This document shows positions 37,024 through 46,575 of a stretch of DNA of 64,000 nt, piece after piece. Position numbers and translations under genes: made by a program. Position 1 is the stretch's first letter, and the number at the start of each line of letters is the position of its first letter. Origin of the DNA: SHAN690 sp023262195 (GTDB lineage: Bacteria > Bacteroidota > Bacteroidia > Flavobacteriales_G > Salibacteraceae); NCBI GenBank assembly GCA_038142005.1, contig JAYQJE010000001.1, positions 372,001-436,000 on the forward strand, in the 5' to 3' direction. Below the pieces are notes generated by a model, which worked only from the letters and a program-made list of their open reading frames with translations, was not told the DNA's origin and ran no database searches.

Positions 37024-39474
37024 TTATTGCTTCACGATAATCTCAGTTGATTTTCCACCTCGATTATCTTCAACTTCTATTAAATAATTTCCGGCCTGCA
37101 GTCTGCTAAAGCTTATTTCAGCTCTAGCTGCATTTATTAGTCGATAAGCTACTAGCTTACCCGTCAAGTCTCTAATAACCACCTGTGCTATTTGACCCTC
37201 AGGTAATTCAATCATTACCCGATCAACGGTTGGATTTGGATATACACTAAATTGAAGCTCTCCAATATTTTCAACTCCAAGACCGCAGCTAGCCGATGTA
37301 TCCGCAAAAATTGCATCCGTGAGGGTTATTTGATCGCTCGCACCATCCACTGAGTTTGTGGCTGTCATGGTTACCGAATACAGTCCTGATTCAGTAAACG
37401 CGTAATTGCCAAACTTATCTGTAGATGTGCCCCCATCACTAAATTGCCATAAGAACTCATCGGCTACAACTGAACTCATATTGAAAAATTCAGCAGGAGT
37501 ACCTACACAAAATGTATCGTTTACCGGAGCCGCTGATGCCACTACATCTCCTCCTCCATAGTTCACAATATCGTTGTTGTTCCTTGGCAACAACTTATTA
37601 GAACCGAAGGTATAGGTGAGGATTCCAGTAATCGATTCCATGTAGTGCCCATAGCGAACAATATATGGGTCAACGTTCATAATGCCATCCGTAATGCTTT
37701 GCGCTGAGTCATTTACGTAGCTTACATAAAGTGAGCTCGAAGCTGATCCTGATACTCTACCTGTAAGTACACGCGTTCCTTCCGCAGGATTAAACTCATC
37801 GGTACCGACACGAAATTCTGCATAATTGTTACCTGTGGCTTCATCTGCATTTCGCTCTACAACAAAGATGTCTTCTCCAGCAGCAGGATTTTCCAATCTA
37901 ACGAGCATAGATTCATACTGCTCATGAGAATTGTTATACTGTGTAAATGAGTCTGGATTGATTACCAACGGACTTATTGAACCTGTACCTACCACGCTAG
38001 CGGCTGTAATGCCTCCGAGTCTTGTAAGACCGAACGACTCTTGTACAATTCCTGTAACCTCAACCAAGTCACCTCTATTGAGGGTATTCAAGATTGGATT
38101 ACTCTGCAACCCAATAGCTGCATAGCTCAATTCATTTTCATCTTGGATATATACGAACCCTAAATCTCCTGTATCAGAACTATTGACCCCGGCCGTAACT
38201 ACTCCGGTAACGGTTACTTCCTCGTCACGGTACGGGCTCGAACCGGAATTGTATGGAGTATATTGAACATCATAAATGCTTAAACCATTATTTCTAACTC
38301 GATATAAATAGGTGAGCACACTTGGGTTGGAGTTGGGCATGGTAGTCACCAATCCGCTGTCATCTTCAGCAACTATATACCATCGCACTAGGGTGCCATC
38401 GCTCTGTGCAGGAATGTCAGCTCCGTAAGTTTCCCCACTAATAAGTGACATGGCTACAGAAGTAAAACTACCCGTTAAACCAGTGGCATAATAAAGTGTT
38501 GCGCTTGTCACTAGTCCATCGTTGTCAGTAATATCAGCCTCCACAGAAACATCATCACTTGAACTTGGAACTACTGGCGTTCTGTTTATGTTAAATACCC
38601 TAGGCGCAGATGCCCCATATACGTAATCGCTTTCTTTGGTTGGATAAAGCGAATACCCCCGTCCGTTAAACCCAGGACAGTTGTTTTTACTGTGTGCAAT
38701 GATGCCACGAAGGGTATCGATTTGATCGCCCACGTTAGGTGCAACAAAGGTTCCTCCTTCAGCTGGAAGTTTTTGGACTCTAAAACGGTCTGACACATTT
38801 ACTAAGTTGCCAAACTGATCTTCGATATTGAAACTGACCCTACTTCCTCCAGAAAAGAAGTCCAGTGATGCTACGGTAACGTTATGAAACTCAACATAGG
38901 CTCCTTCCCATTGCTCTCCTGTTTGCAAGAGGTTATTGCGGTCACCGTCATTCAAGTCTGCCACCTGCACCACCGTTGGAACGATTTCCTCATTCTGTCC
39001 AAGCAAGGTAATACTTGCTCCATCGAGTGGAATAATTTCTGTTTCTCCATTATAATCATCGATAACTCCGACTACTTCCACAGAATCACCGGCAAGCAGA
39101 TTATGTATATCCTCAGTTACGCTAAGATCCGATGTAGCAAACACGTCTAATCCTTTGAACGGACCTCCATTGCCTTGCTGCAACCAAAAGTTTTTGTGCC
39201 CTGTACCTTGGTTGGCCGCTGCAATGCCACTTGGCACTGCTTCAAAACCATCGGCCACAACCTTGGCACGGATGATTACGGTATCTCCCAGATAAATGGT
39301 CTGATCATCGCAGTTTCCAGTGGCGGCTTGTGTCACAAATTGGATATCTGAGATGGATACCACGGGGTATTGGGCGTGCGCTGCGAGCGCAGTAATGAGG
39401 CATAAGGCAAGAGTTAGAATTCCCCTAAAGGAAACCTCTCGAATTCTATGGATATTGTGTTTCTTGTGTTGCAT
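37024..39474 (-). CDS. Secreted OB-fold/PKD protein with T9SS tail
   Basis: An 816-residue secreted protein. The signal peptide is GILTLALCLITALAAHAQ. Three OB-fold-like modules are visible (ISDIQFVTQAATGNC, GDSVEVVGVIDDYNGETEI; EVTVTGVVTAGV, GDLVEVTGIVQESFGLTRL; and TGILTYTFGSNKLLPRNNND). These are the nucleic-acid-style OB modules often joined to secreted nucleases in Bacteroidota. Near residue 690 comes a PKD domain (EFLWQFSDGGTSTDKFGNYAF), then a T9SS sorting tail (LQFSVYPNPTVDRVMIELP). No nuclease catalytic motif was found in it. It starts the tight operon, 6 bases upstream of the next gene. Confidence 0.82.
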   Translation of the reverse strand: MQHKKHNIHRIREVSFRGILTLALCLITALAAHAQYPVVSISDIQFVTQAATGNCDDQTIYLGDTVIIRAKVVADGFEAVPSGIAAANQGTGHKNFWLQQGNGGPFKGLDVFATSDLSVTEDIHNLLAGDSVEVVGVIDDYNGETEIIPLDGASITLLGQNEEIVPTVVQVADLNDGDRNNLLQTGEQWEGAYVEFHNVTVASLDFFSGGSRVSFNIEDQFGNLVNVSDRFRVQKLPAEGGTFVAPNVGDQIDTLRGIIAHSKNNCPGFNGRGYSLYPTKESDYVYGASAPRVFNINRTPVVPSSSDDVSVEADITDNDGLVTSATLYYATGLTGSFTSVAMSLISGETYGADIPAQSDGTLVRWYIVAEDDSGLVTTMPNSNPSVLTYLYRVRNNGLSIYDVQYTPYNSGSSPYRDEEVTVTGVVTAGVNSSDTGDLGFVYIQDENELSYAAIGLQSNPILNTLNRGDLVEVTGIVQESFGLTRLGGITAASVVGTGSISPLVINPDSFTQYNNSHEQYESMLVRLENPAAGEDIFVVERNADEATGNNYAEFRVGTDEFNPAEGTRVLTGRVSGSASSSLYVSYVNDSAQSITDGIMNVDPYIVRYGHYMESITGILTYTFGSNKLLPRNNNDIVNYGGGDVVASAAPVNDTFCVGTPAEFFNMSSVVADEFLWQFSDGGTSTDKFGNYAFTESGLYSVTMTATNSVDGASDQITLTDAIFADTSASCGLGVENIGELQFSVYPNPTVDRVMIELPEGQIAQVVIRDLTGKLVAYRLINAARAEISFSRLQAGNYLIEVEDNRGGKSTEIIVKQ

Positions 39475-39497
39475 TGATCGTAGTTTTAATTAATTAT

Positions 39498-39866
39498 CTA
39501 TTTATCTTGTTTAATTTTCTGTATTAAGGAGTAGGTCATTTTCGTTATTTCATTGGCCAAATTAAGAATTGGATCAACTTCAGCATGTGTATTGAACTTT
39601 AAGATTTTCAATAATTCGAGTTGAGTTTCCAATTCATATGCGCTTCCCAAAGCAATGTTTAAAAACCGTATGTAATCTCCTGTGGATCTGCGACCATATC
39701 CCTCAGCGATGTTGGAGGGAATCGAAACACTTGATCTTTTAAGTTGAGATGCTAGACCAAATCTCTCTTCATCTGGCAAACCATCGCAAAGTAGATAGAC
39801 ATGTTTTACAAGCTCCATTCCTTTCTGCCATATGATCAAATCTCTATATCCCTTAATACTTGCCAC
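39498..39866 (-). CDS. Four-helix bundle protein (S23/IVS-type)
   Basis: A 122-residue all-helical protein with a GTG start. It matches the family first found in intervening sequences of 23S rRNA and related to the Avd protein: GYRDLIIWQKGMELVKHVY at the start, then SQLKRSSVSIPSNIAEGYGRRS and FLNIALGSAYELETQLEL. Family members form pentamers and bind nucleic acid weakly; no firm role is known outside retroelements. Here there is no rRNA or reverse transcriptase, and the gene sits between two exported-protein genes. A region of short imperfect repeats lies just upstream. It may be a mobile or passenger gene in the operon. Confidence 0.9.
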   Translation of the reverse strand: MASIKGYRDLIIWQKGMELVKHVYLLCDGLPDEERFGLASQLKRSSVSIPSNIAEGYGRRSTGDYIRFLNIALGSAYELETQLELLKILKFNTHAEVDPILNLANEITKMTYSLIQKIKQDK

Positions 39867-39896
39867 TGGTTCATTTAATTGTCACACATCCTTTTT

Positions 39897-39935
39897 CACT
39901 TGTGCCTGTCCTCTTTTGCCTCATCACTTTTGCCT
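39897..39935 (-). repeat. Three imperfect 11-base direct repeats upstream of the four-helix bundle gene
   Basis: On the plus strand the copies are CACTTGTGCCT (39897-39907), CTCTTTTGCCT (39911-39921) and CACTTTTGCCT (39925-39935), spaced 14 bases apart. On the coding strand they read AGGCAMAAG(T/A)G and form a purine-rich leader. A further TTTCG triplet repeat lies at about 39957-39972. Function unknown. Confidence 0.6.
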
Positions 39936-39977
39936 AGTATCCTTGTTCCTTTTTCTTTCGTTTCGTTTCGTGCCTTC

Positions 39978-42166
39978 CTATTTTATTACTACAAATTTTT
40001 CTTTCCAGAATTTCCCCGTCTCTAGGTCTTCAACGGAAAAGATATACGTTCCTCTTGCTATGATTTGCGCATTATCGCTAAGCAAATCCCAACTGTGTTC
40101 ACCACCACTAAAGACTGTTCGATCAGGGTTGGAATAGGTGGAATACCAGCGTTGATCGGCCCCATCATAAAAGCCATCGTGTTCAATGGTTTTAACCAAA
40201 TCTCCGCTCACGGTGAATACTCTGATCACGCATCGCTCTGGCAGATTGGCAAAGTTTAATCTCTTGTCTTCTTCGAAGGTTGAAGCACCTTCCCATGAGG
40301 CGCCACCGTAGTATGGATTGGGGTACACAAACGGCTTGTATTTATCTAAGCTGTCTTGGTTATCTCCTATGGATAGTTCAAACCTAGAAGAAGCATATTC
40401 TTCAAATTGCACATTCGCCCCAGTACCTGGAAACACATGGTATGCATTGCTCAGAAGTGAACTTTCTAACGAGGATAAGTTATTCTCAACATCCCCCTAT
40501 CAAAAGCTGTGACAGCCAACACATATTGCCAACCATTAATAAGATTGTCTATACTGTAGCGATAAAAGTATTGGTTGGAATCTCCCTCAAAAGTCACCGG
40601 ACTTTCAAGCCTAAGCTCAGCTAACCCTGTTTCATTAAACAATTGATTACCAATTATATCTGCACTTTTTATTGGCTTCAAATCACTTGATAAATCGAGT
40701 GATTTTATTGCATCATCTCCCAACTTGGTCATGTAAATATTATAGCCTTCAAAATCCTTTTCTTGAGTGATTGGGTCGAGGCTTAGTTCGGCATTATTAG
40801 ACCAATAAATATCTATGCCTCCATCTCGCGCAATGAGTTTCGTATTTGGAATTTCAGGCGGAGTCGGTAAAATAAATCGAGTGATTTTACCGTCATTATC
40901 CAAGTCTTCCCCGGTATCGAGTTGGCCATTGAAATTGGCATCTTCACCATTATATGCTGTTTGTGCCCAACGCGCATTGTCAATCAAGTTTGCTCGTTGC
41001 GTTGGATTGTTTTCAGCGTTGGGATTTCCATCTTCATTTTTCTTGGCAAATACCCATGCCCAAGCGAAGGTTACAGACTCTCCCGGTTCAATAGACTCGA
41101 ATGGCCCTATCGATACTAAGTCGCTGCGGTTACCAGGTGCATTAATGACCTCTTGGATGGTTTGCTGCTGAAAGCTCACACATCGTGGGTCTGGTGAACC
41201 AAGCTCTGTCCAACATGGCCATTGATTAAAGCCCGTATTTTGTTTGTTATACCTGAGCAACTCTGAATTAGGGAAGAAAAAGTCTGGCGCAGATGAATTG
41301 AACTGCCAAGTCTGATAGTTGACTTTAAAGGAGGTATCTATTGATGGGTGTCTAAATCCATTCCTATCCTCAGCTCCTAAAAATTTATGCCCAACATAGC
41401 TTTCGGTAAATCCCAGGTCTCCTGCCGCATCAAAACAATATGCCAATGAGAGAGAATCGATAAATCCATTTCCTCCCTTGTCATAGAAAGCACTCCCACC
41501 TTGACCAGCTGGTGTAATATTGGTGTTTCTCACCACCGTATTTGACCACATACTTATGTAGGCATCATTCAAGGTTTTGTCACCATTATTGGTAACGATA
41601 TAGTTACAAATGACCATGAAATCGCTGAACGCGAAATTCCAATTGTATACTTCTAAATGCACATCCATATTCAATGGATTATTGTGATCTTGTATTGGCG
41701 TGCTTGTGCCAGGAACGAGGATAAACTCATCAGAGAAATCAGCGACAAAATCTTCATGCGAAACTGCATCAGGACTGTAGTTTGGGTTATCGAGTAAGGT
41801 AGATCTCTTGGTAAATGCCGATCCTACTGGGGCATTGAACTCATAACCGGCTCTTCCTGCAGAGTAGCCTGAGGATTGATCATAGGCCGCAGTTGAGACT
41901 GCGATAAGTGATCCGTCAACCTTTCCACCGACCCAAATACCAGCCTCAAACAAGTGCTCAATGCCCGAGTTTGCAGGAAACTCTCCAGAACCATAGCCTA
42001 ATAGATCATAGGTGCCACGCATTGCATTGCCAAACGTTCCCACATTGCTTAGACTCAAGCGCACGTTGGAAACTGTAGTTTGCTGCTGATCAAATGATGT
42101 TTGACTCATCAAGTGAGGAAGAGTGAAAAAACTCAATATAAAATAGGTCAAAAAAAATGGCCGCAT
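39978..42166 (-). CDS. Exported protein with calcium-binding-like loop and C-terminal Ig-like tail, one frameshift
   Basis: About 730 residues with an N-terminal signal peptide (FFLTYFILSFFTLPHLMSQ). The middle contains a dockerin or type-3-like calcium loop pair (DANFNGQLDTGEDLDNDGKI), then FN3-like strands (GGIDIYWSNNAELSLD, DFEGYNIYMTKLGDD). One base is missing in the C5 run at 40493-40497 (plus strand); corrected, the sequence continues DRGDVENNLSSLESSLL into the last frame. The C-terminal 110 residues (YPNPYYGGASWEG, NLPERCVIRVFTVSGDLVKTIEH, then GTYIFSVEDLETGKFWKEKFVVIK) form a sorting-type Ig-like domain, variant of the T9SS tail. The start codon lies inside a terminator hairpin (42150-42176). 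No enzymatic motif seen. Confidence 0.75.
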
Positions 42167-42176
42167 TAGGCGGCCA
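42150..42176 (-). terminator. Terminator-like hairpin overlapping a start codon
   Basis: On the minus strand TGGCCGC pairs with GCGGCCA around the loop CTAAT, followed by eight T (42157-42150). This has all features of an intrinsic terminator for the upstream chaperone gene ending at 42225. The ATG of the next gene (42166-42164) is formed by the end of the loop and first stem base, and the T run encodes part of its signal peptide. Confidence 0.75.
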
Positions 42177-42224
42177 AATTTAGTGTAACCGCGAAGGCCA
42201 TACCGTTAATTCAGCATTAAATGT

Positions 42225-44354
42225 TTAATAGAATTTTGCCCGATCATCTTCCACACCCACTGCATCTTTCAATGCATTTTGAGCACTTCGCTGAGCGCGA
42301 ACAAAATTGTTGTTCTTGGCAAGATTTAGATCTTGAGATGAGTCTCCATCTGAAGGAGCATCTGTTTTGCCTTCTAGCTTTAAGACATACACGCCCCTGT
42401 TGCCTTTGATTGGTGCCGACATTTCACCTGTTGCCAATGTCGCAACCGTACCAAGAATGCTTGGTTCTCTGCCAATACCACCTCCAATGGATTGATCTGA
42501 CAGGCGCACATTATCCGCCCTTCTGACCTCAACTCCGATATTCTTTGCAGCTTCCTCGATAGAAGTGAAAGTTCCTAATTCGGCCATTATTTTCTCTGCC
42601 TTCTTTTTGTTCCAATACCATCGGTCTTATCATGCCTTTAGCAGTTTCAAATGGAACAACTCCTTCTTCTCTGATTTTAGTGACCACAGACACAACAATT
42701 CTATCGTCAAGCTCGAATGGACTAGAAACTGCACCTACCACCGTTTCTTCATTATGTGCCCAACGAACCACTTCCTTTGCCGGAATACCAAGCGGCCCCA
42801 AAACTTCTTCTTCAGCTCGAAGCCCCTCGATAGGAATTATTTCCATTTCAGATGCCTCAAACTTTTCGATGGTGTTATTTTCTACAGAGAACTTACTCGC
42901 TTTTTTATAAACCATGTCAGCAGTGTACTTTGATGGTTCTATTGGCATATCTACACTTGCTAGCAAATAACTTTTCCTAGGCTCTGTTTGATCAGTAATA
43001 TGAATCAAGTGCACTCCAAACTGAGATACTACTATTGGCATATCACCAACTTTTCCTTCGAAACATGCTTTTTCGAAGGGTGGAACCATTCGCCCTTTGG
43101 TAAACCAATCGAGCTCACCGCCATTTTCTCCTGAGCCTAAATCGTCTGAAAACTCTTTTGCCAAATCAGCAAAATTTCCATTACGCGTTGCAACGGTTTT
43201 GATTGAATCAAGTTTAATCTTCGCAGCAGCGATTTTATTCGAGTCGCCATCATCTACTCTGATTAAGATATGACTTGCTTGCACAGAGTCAGGGCTCATA
43301 CTAGTGGAAACTAATTTAGACACATATAGCATAGGACCATTGTCATATGGACCAAACACTGTCCCCTCATCGCTCTTAATGATTGTGTCTTTTAACATTG
43401 ATGGAAGCTCTTGCTCCTTGAAATATCTGACTAGGTTTTGAAGTTGTCCTTCGGCATTCTCAAGTACGTATGCTGTATCATTACTATCCGCTTCAAAACC
43501 TGCCTTGATTTCTTCCATTTCTGCCCTCAACTCAGCAATATCTTCTGGAGTAGCAGAAAGCTCAAATTGCACCAATTTAATATCCCTTGTTTCATCTTGG
43601 TTTTGATATAGTTCTTCTGATTTGTGGGCGTTATAGTATTCTTTTAGGTCTGCATTTGTGATTTCAACTTCTCCTTCAGGTATCGCATTGTATTCTTTTA
43701 CCGCATAACTAAAGGAAACCGTTGTATTCTTATCAACAAACATTTGCTTTGCCTCAAGGCTTGTAGTAAAGATTCCCTTACCCAACAGATTGTTGTATTT
43801 AGTGCGAATAACATCTTCCTTCAAGGCAGCTTCAATAGGTAGCCATTGATCGGCATTATCGCTATTAAGAATATTCTGGACGGCCACTAGCACCTTTTGA
43901 GGGTCTAAAGCACCCGTATTTGGGTCTCGAAATTGTTCAATAACCTGACCTGTGTTTGGATCGGTGAAGAACTGCTGCAATATGGAGCCTTGACCTGTAT
44001 TTTTTATTTGATCTAGGAGTTCATCCGGACTCACTGAGATACCTAAGCGATCATACTCCTTTTTGAAGATTAGCTCATTTACAAAATCATTCCAAACACG
44101 CTCTCTGAGCTGTTGTTTCGCCATATCATTGGCCCTTCTGTGCCGAATTGCTGATCTAAAGCATCTTGAAATCTCAACTCAAATTCACGTTGGGTAATTT
44201 CTTTGCCTGCTATTTCACCAATGGTATTGTCTTGGCTTCGGAATGCGCTACCGCCATTACTAAAAAGGTCTCCTAAGAGAAAAAGTAATAATGCCACACC
44301 GATCATTACAATCAATAATCCTGAGCGTTTCCTAATTGATCCTATAATTGCCAT
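42225..44354 (-). CDS. SurA/PpiD-type periplasmic peptidyl-prolyl isomerase, two frameshifts
   Basis: About 710 residues. The N-terminus is a cytoplasmic stub and membrane anchor (SGLLIVMIGVALLLFLLGDLF), followed by a SurA-N-like chaperone domain and a parvulin (PpiC) rotamase domain (QASHILIRVDDGDSN, FADLAKEFSDDLGSGENGGELDWF, VVSQFGVHLIHITD). It is a PpiD-like folding factor for exported proteins. Frameshifts: one G missing near 44125-44127, joining GTEGAN to DMAKQQLRERVW; and one extra A in the A5 near 42608-42612, joining EQKKAEK to IMAELGTF. Both are small homopolymers. It is the downstream end of the conserved coaX-lptC gene group. Confidence 0.92.
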
Positions 44355-44424
44355 GCTTTGTAAGCTTTAAAAAATGGTTCGCGAAAGTAAGTTTTGTAAT
44401 CAAACTTGCGATGTGAGTTTCAAC

Positions 44425-45729
44425 CTAATTTGCCGTTTGTGAGGGGCGTAGATGTACTTCTTCGATTTTTCTGTCACTCACCTTGGTTATTTCTATCGAA
44501 TAATCTGCTACATCTATAAAATCACCCTCATCTGGCAAATCTTCGTTCACCTCAATAATGAGGCCTGCAAGGGTCTCATACTCCTCAGAGATGGGCAAGG
44601 CGAGATCATACTGATCATTGAGGTAGTCAACTTCAAGCCTTGCGGACAGTTTGTATTCTCCACTTGGCAATTTATTTTCAACCAATTCTTCCACATCATG
44701 TTCGTCTTCTATTTCACCAAAAATCTCCTCCACAATATCTTCTAAGGTTAACATTCCTGAAGTTCCACCGTACTCATCAACCACGAGGGCTACGTGTTTC
44801 TTTTGGGATATGAGGATTTTGAGCACCTTATCAGCCGTTGCGGTTTCGGGAATTATAGCCAGCGGACGTAAAATATTCTTTACAGCTGACGGTTTTTGAA
44901 ACAACTCAAAGGAGTGAACATAGCCAATCACATTATCAATTGTTTCCTTGTACACCAGTATTTTTGAATATCCCGTTTCGATAAACCGTTTGTTTAGAGT
45001 TTCTACAGATTCAACAAAATCGATTGCCTCAATTTCATTTCTGGGCACCATACATTCACGAGCCTTTATGCTACTAAAGTCTAATGCATTTTGAAAAATC
45101 TGTAGTTCGTTGTCAAGATCAGAATCCTCATTAGTGGATGATGCTACCTCTTTCACAAAATGGTCAAGATCAACTCTACCCAACACATATTCACTTTCTT
45201 CAACTTGCACCGAAAACAACCTCAGAAAGTACCCTAAAAATTCAAAAACCACCCAAACAAGAATGTATAGTGGAGCACAAAGCACAAGGGCTGGCACGGT
45301 AAATATTTCCAGCTTCTTATTTGGATTAATCCGAAATAAAATCTTAGGTAAAAACTCCGCAAAAATCAAGATGACGGCCGTAGATAAAATCGTTTGAACA
45401 AGTAGAAGTAAAACATTAACGGTAACCTGATTTGGGATTGTTCCAAGCAAGGCAAGCAGTGGGCTCTCAAGTAGATTGGCCATGAAGATTCCATAAACCA
45501 CTAAGGCTATATTGTTTCCAAGAAGTAGGGTGCTTATGAACTTACTTTGATTTTTGTGGAAGTATGAGTAAACCTTACCTTGATAGAGCCCAAGCTTTTT
45601 GTCAAGTTCAATTTTTAGTCTATTGCTCGATACAAATGCGATTTCCATACCGCTGTAAAAAGCAGAAAGCACCAAAGTGGTAAAAACTGATGCTATGGCG
45701 ATAAATACGGAAGATCCCTCCATGCTCAA
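44425..45729 (-). CDS. CNNM/CorC-type membrane protein with CBS domains
   Basis: A 434-residue protein with an N-terminal DUF21 (CNNM) transmembrane domain of about four helices (VFTTLVLSAFYSGMEIAFVSSN), then two CBS domains (ARECMVPRNEIEAID; HVALVVDEYGGTSGMLTLEDI) and a C-terminal CorC_HlyC domain (AGLIIEVNEDLPDEGDFI). The family is often annotated as hemolysin, but members are linked to magnesium export or ion homeostasis. Position beside the SurA-like gene and lptC matches many Bacteroidota genomes. No frameshift. Confidence 0.93.
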   Translation of the reverse strand: MSMEGSSVFIAIASVFTTLVLSAFYSGMEIAFVSSNRLKIELDKKLGLYQGKVYSYFHKNQSKFISTLLLGNNIALVVYGIFMANLLESPLLALLGTIPNQVTVNVLLLLVQTILSTAVILIFAEFLPKILFRINPNKKLEIFTVPALVLCAPLYILVWVVFEFLGYFLRLFSVQVEESEYVLGRVDLDHFVKEVASSTNEDSDLDNELQIFQNALDFSSIKARECMVPRNEIEAIDFVESVETLNKRFIETGYSKILVYKETIDNVIGYVHSFELFQKPSAVKNILRPLAIIPETATADKVLKILISQKKHVALVVDEYGGTSGMLTLEDIVEEIFGEIEDEHDVEELVENKLPSGEYKLSARLEVDYLNDQYDLALPISEEYETLAGLIIEVNEDLPDEGDFIDVADYSIEITKVSDRKIEEVHLRPSQTAN

Positions 45730-45752
45730 TGGCTAATCAAAAATAAGGGAAT

Positions 45753-45962
45753 CTATTGGTCTTGATCATTATTGCTTTCGCGCTCAGCACGCTTTCGAAT
45801 GAAGTATCGGGCATAAAAGAGTGATCCGGCAATAGCTGGAAACAAAAAGTAGGTCAAACTTTCGGATAAGCCCAGTTGACCCATTTTGTACACTGCGAAG
45901 ACCAGAGAAAGAATAGCAACTCCAAGCCAGAACTTCTCCATTATTTTGTGATACGCATTCAT
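45753..45962 (-). CDS. 69-residue membrane protein
   Basis: Two hydrophobic helices (about residues 10-27 and 36-52), the second ending FYARYFIRKRAERE, so the basic C-terminus should be cytoplasmic. It sits between lptC (4-base gap) and the CNNM gene on the same strand, consistent with one transcript. No known family is recognised. Its steady position between LPS export and ion transport genes suggests an envelope role, by inference only. Confidence 0.75.
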   Translation of the reverse strand: MNAYHKIMEKFWLGVAILSLVFAVYKMGQLGLSESLTYFLFPAIAGSLFYARYFIRKRAERESNNDQDQ

Positions 45963-45966
45963 ACGA

Positions 45967-46575
45967 TTACTTAATTTGAGATTCTTTATTTATTGAAGTA
46001 GAATCCGACTCTTCAGTATCCACTTTTATTCGACCCTTAATGTTTTGTATTTCAAACTCCGAAAAGTCTGGTTTGGCCTCCAACCCGTCACCAAACAGAA
46101 TTTCTGTTGGTGTTGTGATTTTTACAAATTGATGCGTGTAAATTCGGTCTGATTTATCATCCCACATCAGTTGCTCAGTTTCGAGCATTTTTCCCTCATA
46201 GTTCCGTAAAACAACCTTATTCTCAGCAACCATCAATTCTCTTTTTGTAAAGTTGGTAGCACGCTCAGCATTAATTTGGCTTTCAAAGTCGCCATTTTCG
46301 CTGTAAGTAACCACTTCTACTCCGTCAGTAAACTCATCCCTTGGATCTTCCCCATTTGGGTATCTATCTATTTTGCCAGCATCTACGGTGAACTGTAGAA
46401 TTGTCGAGTCAGTGTATTTAATCTGGCTCTGTATGATGGTTTGCACTGGAAGCGTTTCGTGCCGGGTAAGTCGATTCACTTCGTTGATATCATTTTCACA
46501 ACCTATCAACACAAAAATCCCAACGAGCATGCTCAATGGGACCTGTGTTTTATATTGTGAAATGACGTTACTCAC
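45967..46575 (-). CDS. lptC: LPS export periplasmic protein LptC
   Basis: LptC passes LPS from the LptBFG ABC transporter to the periplasmic LptA bridge. The GTG at 46575 (VSNVISQYKTQVP) is chosen because it overlaps the upstream TPR gene stop and gives a compact lipoprotein signal with the lipobox LIGC; the longer ORF start at 46632 would overlap that gene by 65 bases. The Lpt-type beta-jellyroll strands are visible: DFESQINAERATNFTKREL, VVLRNYEGKMLETEQLMWDD and RIYTHQFVKITTPTEILFGDGLEA, the last being the most conserved segment of the family. Length about 202 residues. Confidence 0.88.
   Translation of the reverse strand: MSNVISQYKTQVPLSMLVGIFVLIGCENDINEVNRLTRHETLPVQTIIQSQIKYTDSTILQFTVDAGKIDRYPNGEDPRDEFTDGVEVVTYSENGDFESQINAERATNFTKRELMVAENKVVLRNYEGKMLETEQLMWDDKSDRIYTHQFVKITTPTEILFGDGLEAKPDFSEFEIQNIKGRIKVDTEESDSTSINKESQIK

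Noticed and set aside
39498..39866. 23S rRNA intervening sequence
   Set aside because: The family name comes from rRNA inserts, but no rRNA sequence flanks the gene here.
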